Shown: one piece after another, positions 1-8,221 of the stretch
How positions within the stretch are numbered: position 1 is the first letter of the stretch
Layout: each line of letters begins with the position of its first letter
NCBI RefSeq assembly: GCF_000271845.1
Contig: NZ_JH719395.1
Coordinates: 2,135,131-2,199,130 of the forward strand
Direction: 5' to 3'
From: Rhizobium leguminosarum bv. trifolii WSM2297
GTDB taxonomy: Bacteria; Pseudomonadota; Alphaproteobacteria; Rhizobiales; Rhizobiaceae
Length of the DNA stretch: 64,000 nucleotides
Notes under the pieces: generated by a model
Seen by the model: the letters and a program-made list of their open reading frames with translations, nothing else
What the model was told of the DNA's origin: nothing
The model's database searches: none
Made by a program: the position numbers and the translations under genes

Positions 1-396
1 GCCTCACCCTCGCCGGAGGAACTGGCAGTGATTACCGATGCGCTCCAGGCCTTCAACAACAATGATGTCGGCCCCTCCGACCGCCAACCGCTTGCCGTCC
101 TTATCCGCGATACCGATGGCAAGGTGACCGGCGGTCTTTCGGGCTATACCGCCTGGGGCTGGCTCTTCACCCAGATGCTCTATATTCCCGACACGCTGCG
201 CGGCACCGGTCTCGCCGGCAAGATCCTCACAAAAGCAGAAGAAGAGGCCAAGGCCCGGGGCTGCCGCGGCGCCTGGATCGACACATTCAGCCCGCAGGCC
301 CTGCGTGTCTATCTCAGTCAGGGTTATGAGGTTTTCGGTGAGCTCGAGGATTTCCCGGAAGGCCGCACACGCAGCTTCCTCCGGAAAAACCTCTAG
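1..396 (+). CDS. GNAT family N-acetyltransferase (5' end outside window)
   Basis: Probable acetyl-CoA-dependent N-acetyltransferase of unknown substrate. The frame is open from base 1 (A-S-P-S-P-E-E-L-A-V), so the true start lies left of the window; the first in-window start codon is GTG 28. The acetyl-CoA loop R-G-T-G-L-A-G-K sits in the middle, followed by a helix rich in Glu/Ala and the typical C-terminal Y-x-x-x-G-Y-E-V-F-G-E strand. The length is typical of a small single-domain GNAT. The TAG stop runs directly into a rhizobial intergenic repeat. A second, unrelated GNAT gene follows on the opposite strand, convergent. Confidence 0.8.
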   Translation, partial: ASPSPEELAVITDALQAFNNNDVGPSDRQPLAVLIRDTDGKVTGGLSGYTAWGWLFTQMLYIPDTLRGTGLAGKILTKAEEEAKARGCRGAWIDTFSPQALRVYLSQGYEVFGELEDFPEGRTRSFLRKNL

Positions 397-489
397 AGCG
401 GGTCAGCTTTTCGCGGAAGCGCAGAACCGCTCTGACATTAACGCAATTCCGGACGAAAAACCGCTTCGCACTTTTCCTGGAATTGCTCC
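394..489. repeat. Rhizobial intergenic palindromic repeat, copy A
   Basis: Starts with AGAGCGG and an inverted partner CCGCTCT about 35 bases later, followed by a GC-poor block ACGCAATTCCGGACG ... CGCTTCGCACTTTTCC ... GGAATTGCT. The outer words GCAATTCC and GGAATTGC are inverted. The second block recurs in inverted orientation at 28497-28549. It fills the gap between two convergent genes and may terminate both. Confidence 0.6.
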
Positions 490-491
490 AA

Positions 492-992
492 TCATCCGTG
501 CCAGGCGATGATGCCCTTCAGCCGCTCGTGCACGTCCTCGGCGATCGCAACGACAAGCACGCGGCCGGGATCGACGGGGCCGGGAAAGGCAAGCGCGTTG
601 TAGGCGACTTTCTCGAAGCCGAGCGGGCCATAATAGGGCGGATCGCCGACCAGGATGACGGCTTCCGAGCCCTTGCGCCTTGCCGCCTCCACCGCGATCC
701 GCACCAGTTCACGGCCGATCCCCTGGTTCTTATGGGAGGGACGCACGGCGAGCGGGCCGAGCAGATGGCCCTTGACCGTGCCGGCCAGCACCGGCGTCAT
801 CCGCACGGAAGCGATCGTCTCGCCATTATCGGTGCAGATGAAGGAGAGCGACAGATCATGCGGCCCCTGCTCGCGGATGCGAGCGGCCGCCCGCGTGAAG
901 CGACCCGGACCGAAGGCTTCTTCGTTGATATGTTCGATGGCGGCGTCATGAGACGCGTCTTCGGTGAGGTAGACGAGATCGTGCTTGTACAT
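492..992 (-). CDS. GNAT family N-acetyltransferase
   Basis: Predicted 166-residue N-acetyltransferase (COG3153-like), cytoplasmic, substrate unknown. The start ATG at 992 gives M-Y-K-H-D-L; an upstream ATG at 1226 would add 78 residues with no family character. The segment V-R-P-S-H-K-N-Q-G-I-G-R-E-L-V carries the acetyl-CoA signature Q-x-x-G-I-G near residue 95, followed by the strand A-V-I-L-V-G-D-P-P-Y-Y-G-P-L-G-F typical of this subfamily. It stands alone, convergent with the preceding GNAT gene and divergent from the glutathione transferase gene. Confidence 0.8.
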   Translation of the reverse strand: MYKHDLVYLTEDASHDAAIEHINEEAFGPGRFTRAAARIREQGPHDLSLSFICTDNGETIASVRMTPVLAGTVKGHLLGPLAVRPSHKNQGIGRELVRIAVEAARRKGSEAVILVGDPPYYGPLGFEKVAYNALAFPGPVDPGRVLVVAIAEDVHERLKGIIAWHG

Positions 993-1283
993 GATGACAG
1001 AAACCGGATGGACAGATTGATGGGTCTCGAACACGCCTTGGGCGTTCGGGAGCATCAGCGTCGTCGCGGGTTTCTGGAAATGAACATCAGGCAGGGATCC
1101 TAAAATCGTGGAAACGCCGATAGCAGGAAAAATTTCTGCCGTCCAACGCAAAATGCACACCACAGCACGCGAAACTATGCAGCGCCCGAACGGCGTGACA
1201 CACTGTTCAACCTTTACCGCATGCAAAGCCCCGCTATCTCAGCTAACTTCGGTCCCGACACGCAACCAAAGGAAATGAAGATC

Positions 1284-2294
1284 ATGGGAATGCTGGTGGA
1301 CGGCGTCTGGCATGATGTCTGGTACGACACAAAGGAGAGCAAGGGCCAGTTCAAGCGGCAGCCCTCGCAGTTCCGCAACTGGGTGACATCGGACGGTGAG
1401 GCCGGCCTTTCCGGCAGCGGCGGCTTCAAGGCCGAGGCCGGGCGTTATCATCTCTATGTCTCGCTTGCCTGCCCCTGGGCGCACCGCACGCTGATTTTCC
1501 GCAAGCTGAAGAAGCTGGAGGAACTGATCTCGGTCTCGGTCGTCGATCCGCTGATGCTCGACAACGGCTGGGAATTCAAAGTCGGCGACGGAGCCACCGG
1601 TGACCAGCTCTTCGGTTCAGCTACGCTCTGGCAGATCTATGTCAAGGCCGATCCGCATCATTCCGGCCGCGTCACCGTTCCCGTCCTCTGGGACAAAAAG
1701 ACCGGCACGATCGTCAGCAACGAATCGGCCGAGATCATCCGCATGTTCAACAGCGCCTTCGACGGGCTGACCGGCTCGAGGACGGATTTTTATCCCGAGG
1801 ATCTCCGCGCCGAAATCGATGCGCTGAACGCCACCGTCTACGACACCGTCAACAACGGCGTCTACAAGGCGGGCTTTGCCACCACCCAGGAGGCCTATGA
1901 GGAAAATGTCGGCAAGCTGTTCGAAACGCTCGATATGCTCGACGAACGCTTGGGCAAGAGCCGTTATCTCTTCGGCGACCGTCAGACCGAAGCCGACTGG
2001 CGCCTGTTCACGACGCTGCTACGCTTCGATCCCGTCTATGTCGGCCATTTCAAATGCAACATCCGCCGGATCGCCGATTACCGCAACCTGCCCGGTTATT
2101 TGAGAGATCTCTATCAGACGCCAGGCATCGCTGAGACGGTAAACCTCACCCACATCAAGCAGCACTATTACCGCAGCCACAAGACGATCAATCCGACCGG
2201 CATCGTTCCCGTCGGCCCGGCGCTCGATCTCGACAGCCCGCATGGCCGCGCTACAGCGCCGCGCGTCTTTTTAGACGCGCAAAGGACGCTGTAG
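1284..2294 (+). CDS. yqjG: Glutathionyl-hydroquinone reductase (YqjG/ECM4-type glutathione transferase)
   Basis: Predicted cytosolic enzyme that removes glutathione from glutathionyl-hydroquinones. The protein has 336 residues from ATG 1284, near the roughly 330 usual for the family. The redox motif C-P-W-A-H-R has its Cys at residue 63, the same place as the catalytic Cys63 of E. coli YqjG, and lies in an N-terminal thioredoxin-like domain; an all-helical GST C-terminal domain follows. In-frame starts also exist at 1275 and 1290. The last 14 codons and the TAG stop lie inside a palindromic repeat (2251-2294), so the C-terminus is encoded by a mobile intergenic sequence. Confidence 0.88.
   Translation: MGMLVDGVWHDVWYDTKESKGQFKRQPSQFRNWVTSDGEAGLSGSGGFKAEAGRYHLYVSLACPWAHRTLIFRKLKKLEELISVSVVDPLMLDNGWEFKVGDGATGDQLFGSATLWQIYVKADPHHSGRVTVPVLWDKKTGTIVSNESAEIIRMFNSAFDGLTGSRTDFYPEDLRAEIDALNATVYDTVNNGVYKAGFATTQEAYEENVGKLFETLDMLDERLGKSRYLFGDRQTEADWRLFTTLLRFDPVYVGHFKCNIRRIADYRNLPGYLRDLYQTPGIAETVNLTHIKQHYYRSHKTINPTGIVPVGPALDLDSPHGRATAPRVFLDAQRTL
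2251..2294. repeat. Palindromic repeat overlapping the 3' end of yqjG
   Basis: Nested inverted repeat: outer arms CTACAGCG (2251-2258) and CGCTGTAG (2287-2294), inner arms GCGCGTCT (2261-2268) and AGACGCGC (2273-2280) around TTTT. From memory this resembles a dispersed rhizobial palindrome. The stop codon of the gene is the last three bases of the repeat. It separates two convergent genes and could act as a bidirectional terminator. Confidence 0.75.
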
Positions 2295-2338
2295 AACCTT
2301 TAAATTGCTGCGGCTTGCCGCGGCTTAAGATTTGCCTC

Positions 2339-2818
2339 TCACCAGCGGTGGTCGGGCTGCTGCTCGCCCCGAAGCTCAGCGAGGCGGCGATGCGTCGCCT
2401 CGGTCGTGCCCTCCGGCAGGCTGTCGAGCGAGAAGAAGCCGCTGTCGGAGATCTCCCAGTCCGGCGGGCGCGGCGCCGTCTGTTCGACGCTCGCCCGGTA
2501 AAACACGACATGGTCGCGACGGGTGTTCGTGGTGTTGAAATAGACCTGGACCAACTGCGGTTTGCCGATGATCCTCAGATTACCCTCCTCGCGCAATTCC
2601 TTGGCGAGCGCTTCTTCGACCGTCTCGTTGCGCTCCAGCCCGCCGCCCGGCATATGCCAGCCGCCGACATAGCTGTGGCGCACCAGGAAAATCCGCCCCT
2701 CCGCATCGAAGCAGGCAGCCCTGACGCCCATCGTCATGCCGCGGGCGAAGGAGAAATAGACATGCAGAAGGCGCAGGGCCGTCCTGATATGTAGGGGCCG
2801 CTTTTCTTTATCCACCAT
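2339..2818 (-). CDS. Nudix hydrolase
   Basis: Hydrolase of a nucleoside diphosphate linked to another moiety; substrate not predictable. The 159-residue protein carries the Nudix box at residues 59-81 (G-G-L-E-R-N-E-T-V-E-E-A then K-E-L-R-E-E), keeping the metal-binding E-x-x-E-E Glu residues but with Lys for the usual Arg and Asn for the last Gly. G-G-W-H-M-P-G-G-G just before the box is typical. It is convergent with the hydroquinone reductase gene and divergent from the phosphoesterase gene. Start ATG 2818 was chosen as the first Met of a compact Nudix domain. Confidence 0.85.
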   Translation of the reverse strand: MVDKEKRPLHIRTALRLLHVYFSFARGMTMGVRAACFDAEGRIFLVRHSYVGGWHMPGGGLERNETVEEALAKELREEGNLRIIGKPQLVQVYFNTTNTRRDHVVFYRASVEQTAPRPPDWEISDSGFFSLDSLPEGTTEATHRRLAELRGEQQPDHRW

Positions 2819-2888
2819 CGTTCCGTTTCAGCCCTTCATCGCGCCGGATGTGTTTGATTTGTCAATAAGCTGGTCTATGTCTCGTAGC

Positions 2889-3797
2889 ATGTTCAAGCTC
2901 GCGCATATTTCCGACGTCCACCTTGGGCCGTTGCCTCGTCTTTCCATCCAGGAGTTGTTTTCAAAACGCATAACGGGCTTTGTGAACTGGCATCGAAACC
3001 GACGCAAGCACCTTTTCGGCAGCACGCTGGATCTGCTCCTCGACGATATCCGCGCTCACCAGGCCGATCATCTGGCCGTCACCGGCGACCTTGTCAATCT
3101 GGCGAGCGGCATTGAGATCCGCGCCGCCGCCGCCTGGCTGCGCGAACTCGGCGACCCCGCCGACACCTCGGTCGTTCCCGGCAATCATGACGCCTATGTG
3201 CCCGGCGCCTACGAGAAGTCGATGCGCGCCTGGTACGATTATGTCCGCGGCGATCTCTCCCCGCCGCAATGGCAGGAGGATCGCCACATCTTCCCGTATC
3301 TGCGCATCCGCGACAAAGTCGCGATCGTCGGCTGCTCGACGGCGGTCGCAACACCTCCCTTTGCCGCTTCCGGCTTCTTCGGCGCGCGCCAGGCTCGCGA
3401 TACCGTCAATATGCTGCGCGCGGCCGGCGAAGCCGGTCTCTTCCGGGTCGTGATGATCCATCATCCGCCGATCCGCGGCGCCACCACCTTCTACAAGCGC
3501 ATGATCGGCATTCGCCGCTTCGCCGCGGTGATTTCGACCGGCGGCGCCGAACTCGTGCTGCACGGCCACACCCACCTGAACACGCTGCACTGGCTGCGCG
3601 GCCAGGTGCAGCCGGTGCCCGTCGTCGGCATCGCCTCGGCCTCGCAGGGACCGGGCAGCATCAAGCCGCCCGCCGCCTACAACCTCTTCTCCATCGACGG
3701 TTCTCCCGGCGCCTGGGAACTCAGTGGCGAGCGCTTCAGCGTCAACAGGTCAGGCGACGCAGTGATGCCGGAAAGCGTCGATATTTTCGCACGTTAG
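2889..3797 (+). CDS. Calcineurin-like metallophosphoesterase (CpdA-like)
   Basis: Predicted binuclear-metal phosphoesterase. Motifs appear in family order: D-V-H near residues 9-11, G-D-L-V-N, G-N-H-D, the H-H pair in M-I-H-H-P-P-I, and G-H-T-H-L-N. These are the ligands of the class III cyclic nucleotide phosphodiesterase/metallophosphoesterase fold. ATG 2889 (M-F-K-L-A-H-I-S-D) was chosen because the beta strand leading to D-V-H begins there; ATG 2877 is also possible and adds four residues. No signal peptide is visible. The substrate cannot be told from sequence; cyclic AMP is one possibility in this family. Confidence 0.83.
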   Translation: MFKLAHISDVHLGPLPRLSIQELFSKRITGFVNWHRNRRKHLFGSTLDLLLDDIRAHQADHLAVTGDLVNLASGIEIRAAAAWLRELGDPADTSVVPGNHDAYVPGAYEKSMRAWYDYVRGDLSPPQWQEDRHIFPYLRIRDKVAIVGCSTAVATPPFAASGFFGARQARDTVNMLRAAGEAGLFRVVMIHHPPIRGATTFYKRMIGIRRFAAVISTGGAELVLHGHTHLNTLHWLRGQVQPVPVVGIASASQGPGSIKPPAAYNLFSIDGSPGAWELSGERFSVNRSGDAVMPESVDIFAR

Positions 3798-3956
3798 CGC
3801 CGGTTCCGGACTCCTTTCCTCCAGCACTTGAATCGATCTGAGAGGAGGTCAGGCGATCGTCGCAACAATTGCCATGGAGGCCGCTTACCCTCTTGGTATT
3901 TTTAGCGGTAAGCGTACAATCCGGCCAACTGCATCGCCTCAGAACGGAGCCCGCCG

Positions 3957-4517
3957 ATGACTTCTTCTTTCCGTCACCTGTCCAGACTCTCGCTCGCCGC
4001 CGGCTTTGCCTTCGGCATCGCCACGGCCGCTTATGCGGTCGGCGGCGGCAATGATGACACCAATCCGCCGCCGAAGACCGAGACGACCAAGACCTGCACC
4101 GGCGGCAAGGTCTGGGACAAGACCAAGAAGGAATGCGTCAATCCGAAGAAGAGCAGCTTCAACGACGACGATCTCTTTAAATTCGCCCGGGAATTTGCGT
4201 ATGCGGGCCAGTATGAGAACGCCATCACCGTGCTCAATCTTGCCCGCAACCAGAACGACCCGCGCATCCTGAACTATCTCGGCTACGCCAACCGCAAGGC
4301 CGGCCGCATGGAGCTCGGCATGTCCTATTACCGCAAGGCGTTGCAGGCGGATGAAAACTACATCCTCGCCCGCTCCTACATGGGCATGGCGCTGGTAGAA
4401 CAGGGAGATATCCAGGGAGCCCGCGTCCAGCTTGTCGAAATCCGCGATCGCGGCGGCGAAGGCACTTGGGCCTATCGCGCGCTGCTGCAGAGCTTGAACG
4501 GCTACAAGACATATTGA
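3957..4517 (+). CDS. Secreted TPR-repeat protein
   Basis: The 186-residue protein has a clear signal peptide (R-H-L-S-R-L-S-L-A-A-G-F-A-F-G then A-Y-A at about residue 26). A Pro/Thr-rich linker follows, with a two-Cys segment C-T-G-G-K-V-W-D-K-T-K-K-E-C that may form a disulfide loop. At least two TPR-like helix pairs follow (F-A-Y-A-G-Q-Y-E-N-A-I, Y-L-G-Y-A-N-R-K-A-G, Y-M-G-M-A-L-V-E-Q-G). It is probably a periplasmic scaffold. It sits 187 bases upstream of an ECF sigma factor on the same strand, but shared transcription is not shown. A GGAG precedes the ATG. Confidence 0.8.
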   Translation: MTSSFRHLSRLSLAAGFAFGIATAAYAVGGGNDDTNPPPKTETTKTCTGGKVWDKTKKECVNPKKSSFNDDDLFKFAREFAYAGQYENAITVLNLARNQNDPRILNYLGYANRKAGRMELGMSYYRKALQADENYILARSYMGMALVEQGDIQGARVQLVEIRDRGGEGTWAYRALLQSLNGYKTY

Positions 4518-4704
4518 CGCAAGTTTTGTGGTCTAGAATGCGAAAATCCCTTGAGAAAAGGGGATGAAGACAGCCGGATGCTTGCGAAGTGCAGGAGACT
4601 TGTTTCATAAAGCACATGCATCGTCGGCGTCGATAAAGCCGGCTTCGCGCCCGACGGCGAACCCTTCGTCCGCGAAACCATTGTGAACGCTTCTTGGATA
4701 GACA

Positions 4705-5214
4705 ATGCGTCAACCCGCAACGACCATCGATCTCCGGCGTGATCTCGTCGGCCTTCTGCCCCGCCTTCGCCGCTTCGCGATCACGCTCGCGGGTGAGGCT
4801 GCCATGGCCGACGAACTCGTTCAGGCCGTCTGTCAGCGCGCCATCGCCAAGGGCCATCAGTGGAGCGGAGAAGGCCGGCTGGAAAGCTGGATCTACACGC
4901 TTGCCCGCCAGCAATGGACCGACGACAGCCGTAGGCGCAAGCCGAAGGCCTCCGTCCGCGGCAACGTCACCGATATTCGCGAGGCCGCCCGCGAACGCTC
5001 GGCTGCGGTCGATCCCGACGCCATCCATCGCATGATCGCCGATATGCCGGACGGCATCTGCAGCATGTTCCTGCTTGTCGACGTCGAAGGCCACAGCTAC
5101 CAGCAAGCCGCCGACATCATGGGCGTTCCGGTGGCAAATGTCGTTTCGCAGCTCGCGACCGCCAGGCTGCATTTTGCCGGGCTTGCCGGCTCCCACCCGA
5201 TCCACAGGTACTGA
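4705..5214 (+). CDS. ECF-family RNA polymerase sigma factor
   Basis: Small alternative sigma factor (169 residues) with region 2 (residues about 15-85, including E-L-V-Q-A-V-C-Q-R-A and E-S-W-I-Y-T-L-A-R) and region 4 (about 105-160, including the helix-turn-helix S-Y-Q-Q-A-A-D-I-M-G-V-P-V-A-N-V-V-S-Q-L). It lacks the C-terminal extensions of other sigma classes. The next gene starts one base after its stop and encodes a one-TM protein of anti-sigma layout, so the pair probably forms an envelope-stress signalling unit. No autoregulatory promoter motif could be recognised. Confidence 0.82.
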   Translation: MRQPATTIDLRRDLVGLLPRLRRFAITLAGEAAMADELVQAVCQRAIAKGHQWSGEGRLESWIYTLARQQWTDDSRRRKPKASVRGNVTDIREAARERSAAVDPDAIHRMIADMPDGICSMFLLVDVEGHSYQQAADIMGVPVANVVSQLATARLHFAGLAGSHPIHRY

Positions 5215-5215
5215 A

Positions 5216-6058
5216 TTGCCCGATCTCAGGAAATTGCCGCTCGAAGCCCAGCTCACCGCCCTTCTCGATGGCGAAGTCTCGCCCGAACAGCGCCACGAAC
5301 TGGAGCAGCGCCTGGCAGACGACGAGAATGCGCGCCGGCTGCACGAGAAGCTTCGCCACGGCGCCGATTTCGGCCGCCGCCGCCTCGATGATATCCTGAA
5401 GGAGCCGGTGCCGCTTGCCCTCGTCCGCTCGATCAAGAGCACGCAGCCGCCGAAGACGCCGATCGCCCAGCGCGCCACGCGCCCGCCGGTGAAGCTGGCG
5501 CCGAGCGGCCCGCAGGCGCTGGCCGCCGCGCTTATTCTCTTTGCCGTTGGTTGCGGCATCGGCTATTTCGTCGGCACCAGCCCGGATGCCGATGAAATCG
5601 CCACCACGACCTCCGCCACGGCGCCTGCCAATACCAGCGACTGGCTGGGCGACGTCACCGCCTATCAGCGCCTGCTGATCCGCCAGCCCCGGCATCTCGT
5701 CGAAGTGCCCGCCTCGCAGGCCGAGGAAATCTCCAGCTGGCTGACGACCGCGATCGGCGTGCCTTTCCGCGTGCCCGATCTCAGTGGCGAGTCCTGGACC
5801 TTCCAGGGCGCCCGCGTCATCCTCGGCGACAGCCGCCCTGTCGGCCAGCTCGTCTATTCCAACGCCGACGGCGACGTCATCTCCATCTGCTTCCGCAAGG
5901 ACGCGCAGCCACCGGAGACCGACGACTTCAAGGAAACCATCAAGGACGAGATCGGTCTTGTCACATGGCACAATGCCGGCACGTCCTACGTGCTTGCCGG
6001 CCCCTCCGCCGAAGCGACGCTCGGCCAGCTCGCCATGAAAGTCGCTACGGCGATCTGA
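5216..6058 (+). CDS. Transmembrane anti-sigma factor
   Basis: Predicted membrane partner that holds the upstream ECF sigma factor inactive. The protein has 280 residues from TTG 5216, preceded by AGG seven bases upstream; the in-frame start at 5075 would overlap the sigma gene completely. The N-terminal 60 residues are helical and cytoplasmic (E-A-Q-L-T-A-L-L-D-G-E-V-S), matching the anti-sigma domain, but without the zinc H-x-x-x-C-x-x-C motif. A Pro/Arg-rich linker, one membrane span at about 101-120 and a periplasmic domain of about 150 residues follow. Assignment rests on gene order and topology. Confidence 0.75.
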   Translation: MPDLRKLPLEAQLTALLDGEVSPEQRHELEQRLADDENARRLHEKLRHGADFGRRRLDDILKEPVPLALVRSIKSTQPPKTPIAQRATRPPVKLAPSGPQALAAALILFAVGCGIGYFVGTSPDADEIATTTSATAPANTSDWLGDVTAYQRLLIRQPRHLVEVPASQAEEISSWLTTAIGVPFRVPDLSGESWTFQGARVILGDSRPVGQLVYSNADGDVISICFRKDAQPPETDDFKETIKDEIGLVTWHNAGTSYVLAGPSAEATLGQLAMKVATAI

Positions 6059-6198
6059 TCGCCGACTCGACGATTTGACGCGATAGGAAAATCGACGACC
6101 AGCGACAGCGGGCCGCTGGCGCCTATAGGAACGAATGCCCGGAGCATCGCCGACGGGCAATCTCTTGATCAAGGCACCAATATTACTTCACCAATCGA

Positions 6199-7932
6199 TC
6201 AGGCCTTGCCGGCCTTAACGTCGAGCACGCGGTTGGCAGCCGAGACGATCGCTTCCAGCGATGCCGCGACAATGTTGGTATTGACGCCGGCGCCGAAGAG
6301 CTTGCCACCGGGATAGGAGGTCTCGACATAGGAGATCGCCGCTGCGTTCGAGCCGTGCTGCAGCGAATGCTCGGAATAATCCTCGACCGACATCTCGATG
6401 CCGAGATAATGCGACAGCGCGTTGATGAAGCCGTCGATTGGACCGTTGCCGCGGCCTTCGATGCGCTTGATCTCACCATTGTCGGTGATCTCGGCCGCAA
6501 CGATCCGCTGACCCTTGCGCTCTGTGTCGGGATAGGTGTGGTGATCGACGAACCGCAGGCGTGCATCTGGCTGCGTCACGTAACGCTCGATGAAACGATC
6601 GTAGATCCGCTTCGAAGGAAGCTCCTTGCCCTCGACGTCGGTGATGCGCTGGATATCCTCGCGGAATTCCACCTGCAGGTTGCGAGGCAGGTTCAGCCCG
6701 TAATCCTGCTGCAGGATATAGGCGATGCCGCCCTTGCCGGATTGCGAGTTGATGCGGATGATCGCCTCGTAGGAACGGCCGACATCGCGCGGGTCGATCG
6801 GCAGGTAAGGCACTTCCCAGACGGGGTGGTTGGCGACCTGGGCCGCCTTCATGCCCTTGTTGATCGCATCCTGATGTGAGCCTGAGAAGGCCGTATAGAC
6901 CAGCTCGCCGACGTAAGGATGACGCTCGGAAATCGCCATCTGGTTCGAATATTCGAACACTTCCTTGATGCGCTCGATATTCGAGCAGTCGATCTCGGGA
7001 TCGACCCCTTGCGTGAACATGTTCAGCGCCATCGTCACCATGTCGACATTGCCGGTGCGCTCGCCATTGCCGAACAGCGTGCCTTCGACACGGTCGGCTC
7101 CTGCCAGCAGGGCCAGTTCGGCAGCGGCGATCCCTGTGCCTCGGTCGTTATGCGGGTGCAGCGAGATGATCAGGTTTTCGCGATTGTCGAGATTGCGGCA
7201 CATCCACTCGATCTGGTCGGCATAGACGTTCGGCGTCGCCATCTCGACGGTGGACGGCAGGTTGATGATCAGCTTATTATCCGGCGTCGGCTTGACCACC
7301 TCGATAACGCCATTGCAGATTTCCAGCGCCACTTCGAGTTCCGTGCCGGTGAAGCTCTCGGGGGAATATTCGAAACGGTAGCCGCCGCCGGCCTTCACGG
7401 CCATGTCGGTAATCATCTTGGCGGCATCGACGGCGATCTGCTTGATGCCCTGCACATCCTTGGCGAAAACGACGCGGCGCTGCAGCTCGCTGGTCGAATT
7501 GTAGAAATGCACGATCGGCCGGTTTGCCCCTTCCAGCGCTTCGAAGGTGCGGGTGATCAGTTCCGGTCGGCACTGTACCAGCACCTGCAGGGAGACATCG
7601 GCGGGCACATTGCCCTCTTCCACGCACCAGCGGGCGAAATCGAAATCGGTCTGCGAAGCGGAGGGGAAACCGATCTCGATCTCCTTGAAGCCCATCTCAA
7701 GCAGCAGCTGGAACATGCGCGCCTTGCGGTCGTGGCCCATCGGGTCGACGAGCGCCTGGTTGCCGTCGCGCAGGTCGACCGAGCACCAGACCGGCGCCTT
7801 GGTGATGATCTTCGTCGGCCAGGTGCGGTCGGGAATGTTTACCTGCGGATAGGGCCGGTATTTCACCGCGGCGTCGGGCATGCCCTTTGCAGGGCTCGTC
7901 GCGCTTTTGGAGGATTGCGTTTTCGCGTCCAT
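6199..7932 (-). CDS. leuA: 2-isopropylmalate synthase
   Basis: First committed enzyme of leucine synthesis: acetyl-CoA plus 2-ketoisovalerate gives 2-isopropylmalate. The 577-residue protein is of the longer, yeast/actinobacterial type. The TIM barrel begins with S-V-D-L-R-D-G-N-Q-A-L and includes the metal-site segment S-L-H-P-H-N-D-R-G-T; the C-terminal part (about residue 430 on) is the leucine-sensing regulatory domain with G-N-G-P-I-D-G-F. ATG 7932 is preceded by GAGGAG; ATG 7956 would add eight residues. The 5' side holds a leader peptide with four consecutive Leu codons and alternative RNA pairings reaching the Shine-Dalgarno, described separately. Confidence 0.95.
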   Translation of the reverse strand: MDAKTQSSKSATSPAKGMPDAAVKYRPYPQVNIPDRTWPTKIITKAPVWCSVDLRDGNQALVDPMGHDRKARMFQLLLEMGFKEIEIGFPSASQTDFDFARWCVEEGNVPADVSLQVLVQCRPELITRTFEALEGANRPIVHFYNSTSELQRRVVFAKDVQGIKQIAVDAAKMITDMAVKAGGGYRFEYSPESFTGTELEVALEICNGVIEVVKPTPDNKLIINLPSTVEMATPNVYADQIEWMCRNLDNRENLIISLHPHNDRGTGIAAAELALLAGADRVEGTLFGNGERTGNVDMVTMALNMFTQGVDPEIDCSNIERIKEVFEYSNQMAISERHPYVGELVYTAFSGSHQDAINKGMKAAQVANHPVWEVPYLPIDPRDVGRSYEAIIRINSQSGKGGIAYILQQDYGLNLPRNLQVEFREDIQRITDVEGKELPSKRIYDRFIERYVTQPDARLRFVDHHTYPDTERKGQRIVAAEITDNGEIKRIEGRGNGPIDGFINALSHYLGIEMSVEDYSEHSLQHGSNAAAISYVETSYPGGKLFGAGVNTNIVAASLEAIVSAANRVLDVKAGKA

Positions 7933-8088
7933 GGTGTCGTCTCCTCGTCCCGGCATTTGCCCCGCTCTTAGCCGATCACATCAGGCTTGGCGATAAACAA
8001 ATGCGGACCTTTGTCGGTCGTTAGGTCAATTTTGAAAGTGAGTCGCGAGGAGCGATGGCCGGGCGGGCTTTCGGCCGCCGGGCGCTCC
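7933..8088 (-). promoter_or_regulatory. leuA leader RNA with mutually exclusive pairings (candidate translational attenuator)
   Basis: Read on the minus strand. Segment 2 GAGGAGCG (8090-8083) overlaps the leader stop and pairs perfectly with segment 3 CGCTCCTC (8054-8047), with an extra GGCGG/CCGCC stem inside. The leader Leu codons CTCCTC (8124-8119, segment 1) can pair with GAGGAG of segment 2. Segment 3 CTCCTCG can pair over 7 bases with CGAGGAG at the leuA Shine-Dalgarno (7947-7941, segment 4). So 1:2 with 3:4 hides the leuA ribosome site, whereas 2:3 exposes it. No strong U-run follows the hairpin, which argues against simple transcription termination. Confidence 0.55.
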
Positions 8089-8214
8089 TCAAAGGACCCG
8101 GCAACCGCGCGTAAGGCCGAGGAGAAGAAGCGAGGTCAGGGCGCGCGTATTGTCACGCAGGGCAATGCGGCCGCGTGCAATCGTGTTGGAAATCCTGGCG
8201 CCAGTGGTCTTCAT
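8089..8214 (-). CDS. leuA leader peptide (Leu-rich, 41 codons)
   Basis: Short ORF beginning ATG 8214 (M-K-T-T-G-A-R-I-S-N) and ending TGA 8089. Codons at 8130-8119 are CTT-CTT-CTC-CTC, four Leu in a row, followed by Gly and a fifth Leu (T-S-L-L-L-L-G-L-T-R). Clustered codons for the end product just upstream of its biosynthetic gene are the hallmark of attenuation leader peptides. No ATG, GTG or TTG lies in frame between the ATG and the Leu run. A -35/-10 pair places the transcript start at or beside the A of the ATG, so the peptide would be read from a leaderless mRNA. Confidence 0.6.
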   Translation of the reverse strand: MKTTGARISNTIARGRIALRDNTRALTSLLLLGLTRGCRVL

Positions 8215-8221
8215 GGCCGCG

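Noticed and set aside
5117..6172. 351-codon minus-strand frame over the anti-sigma gene
   Set aside because: Low-complexity Gly/Arg/Ala translation typical of antisense reading of high-GC coding sequence.
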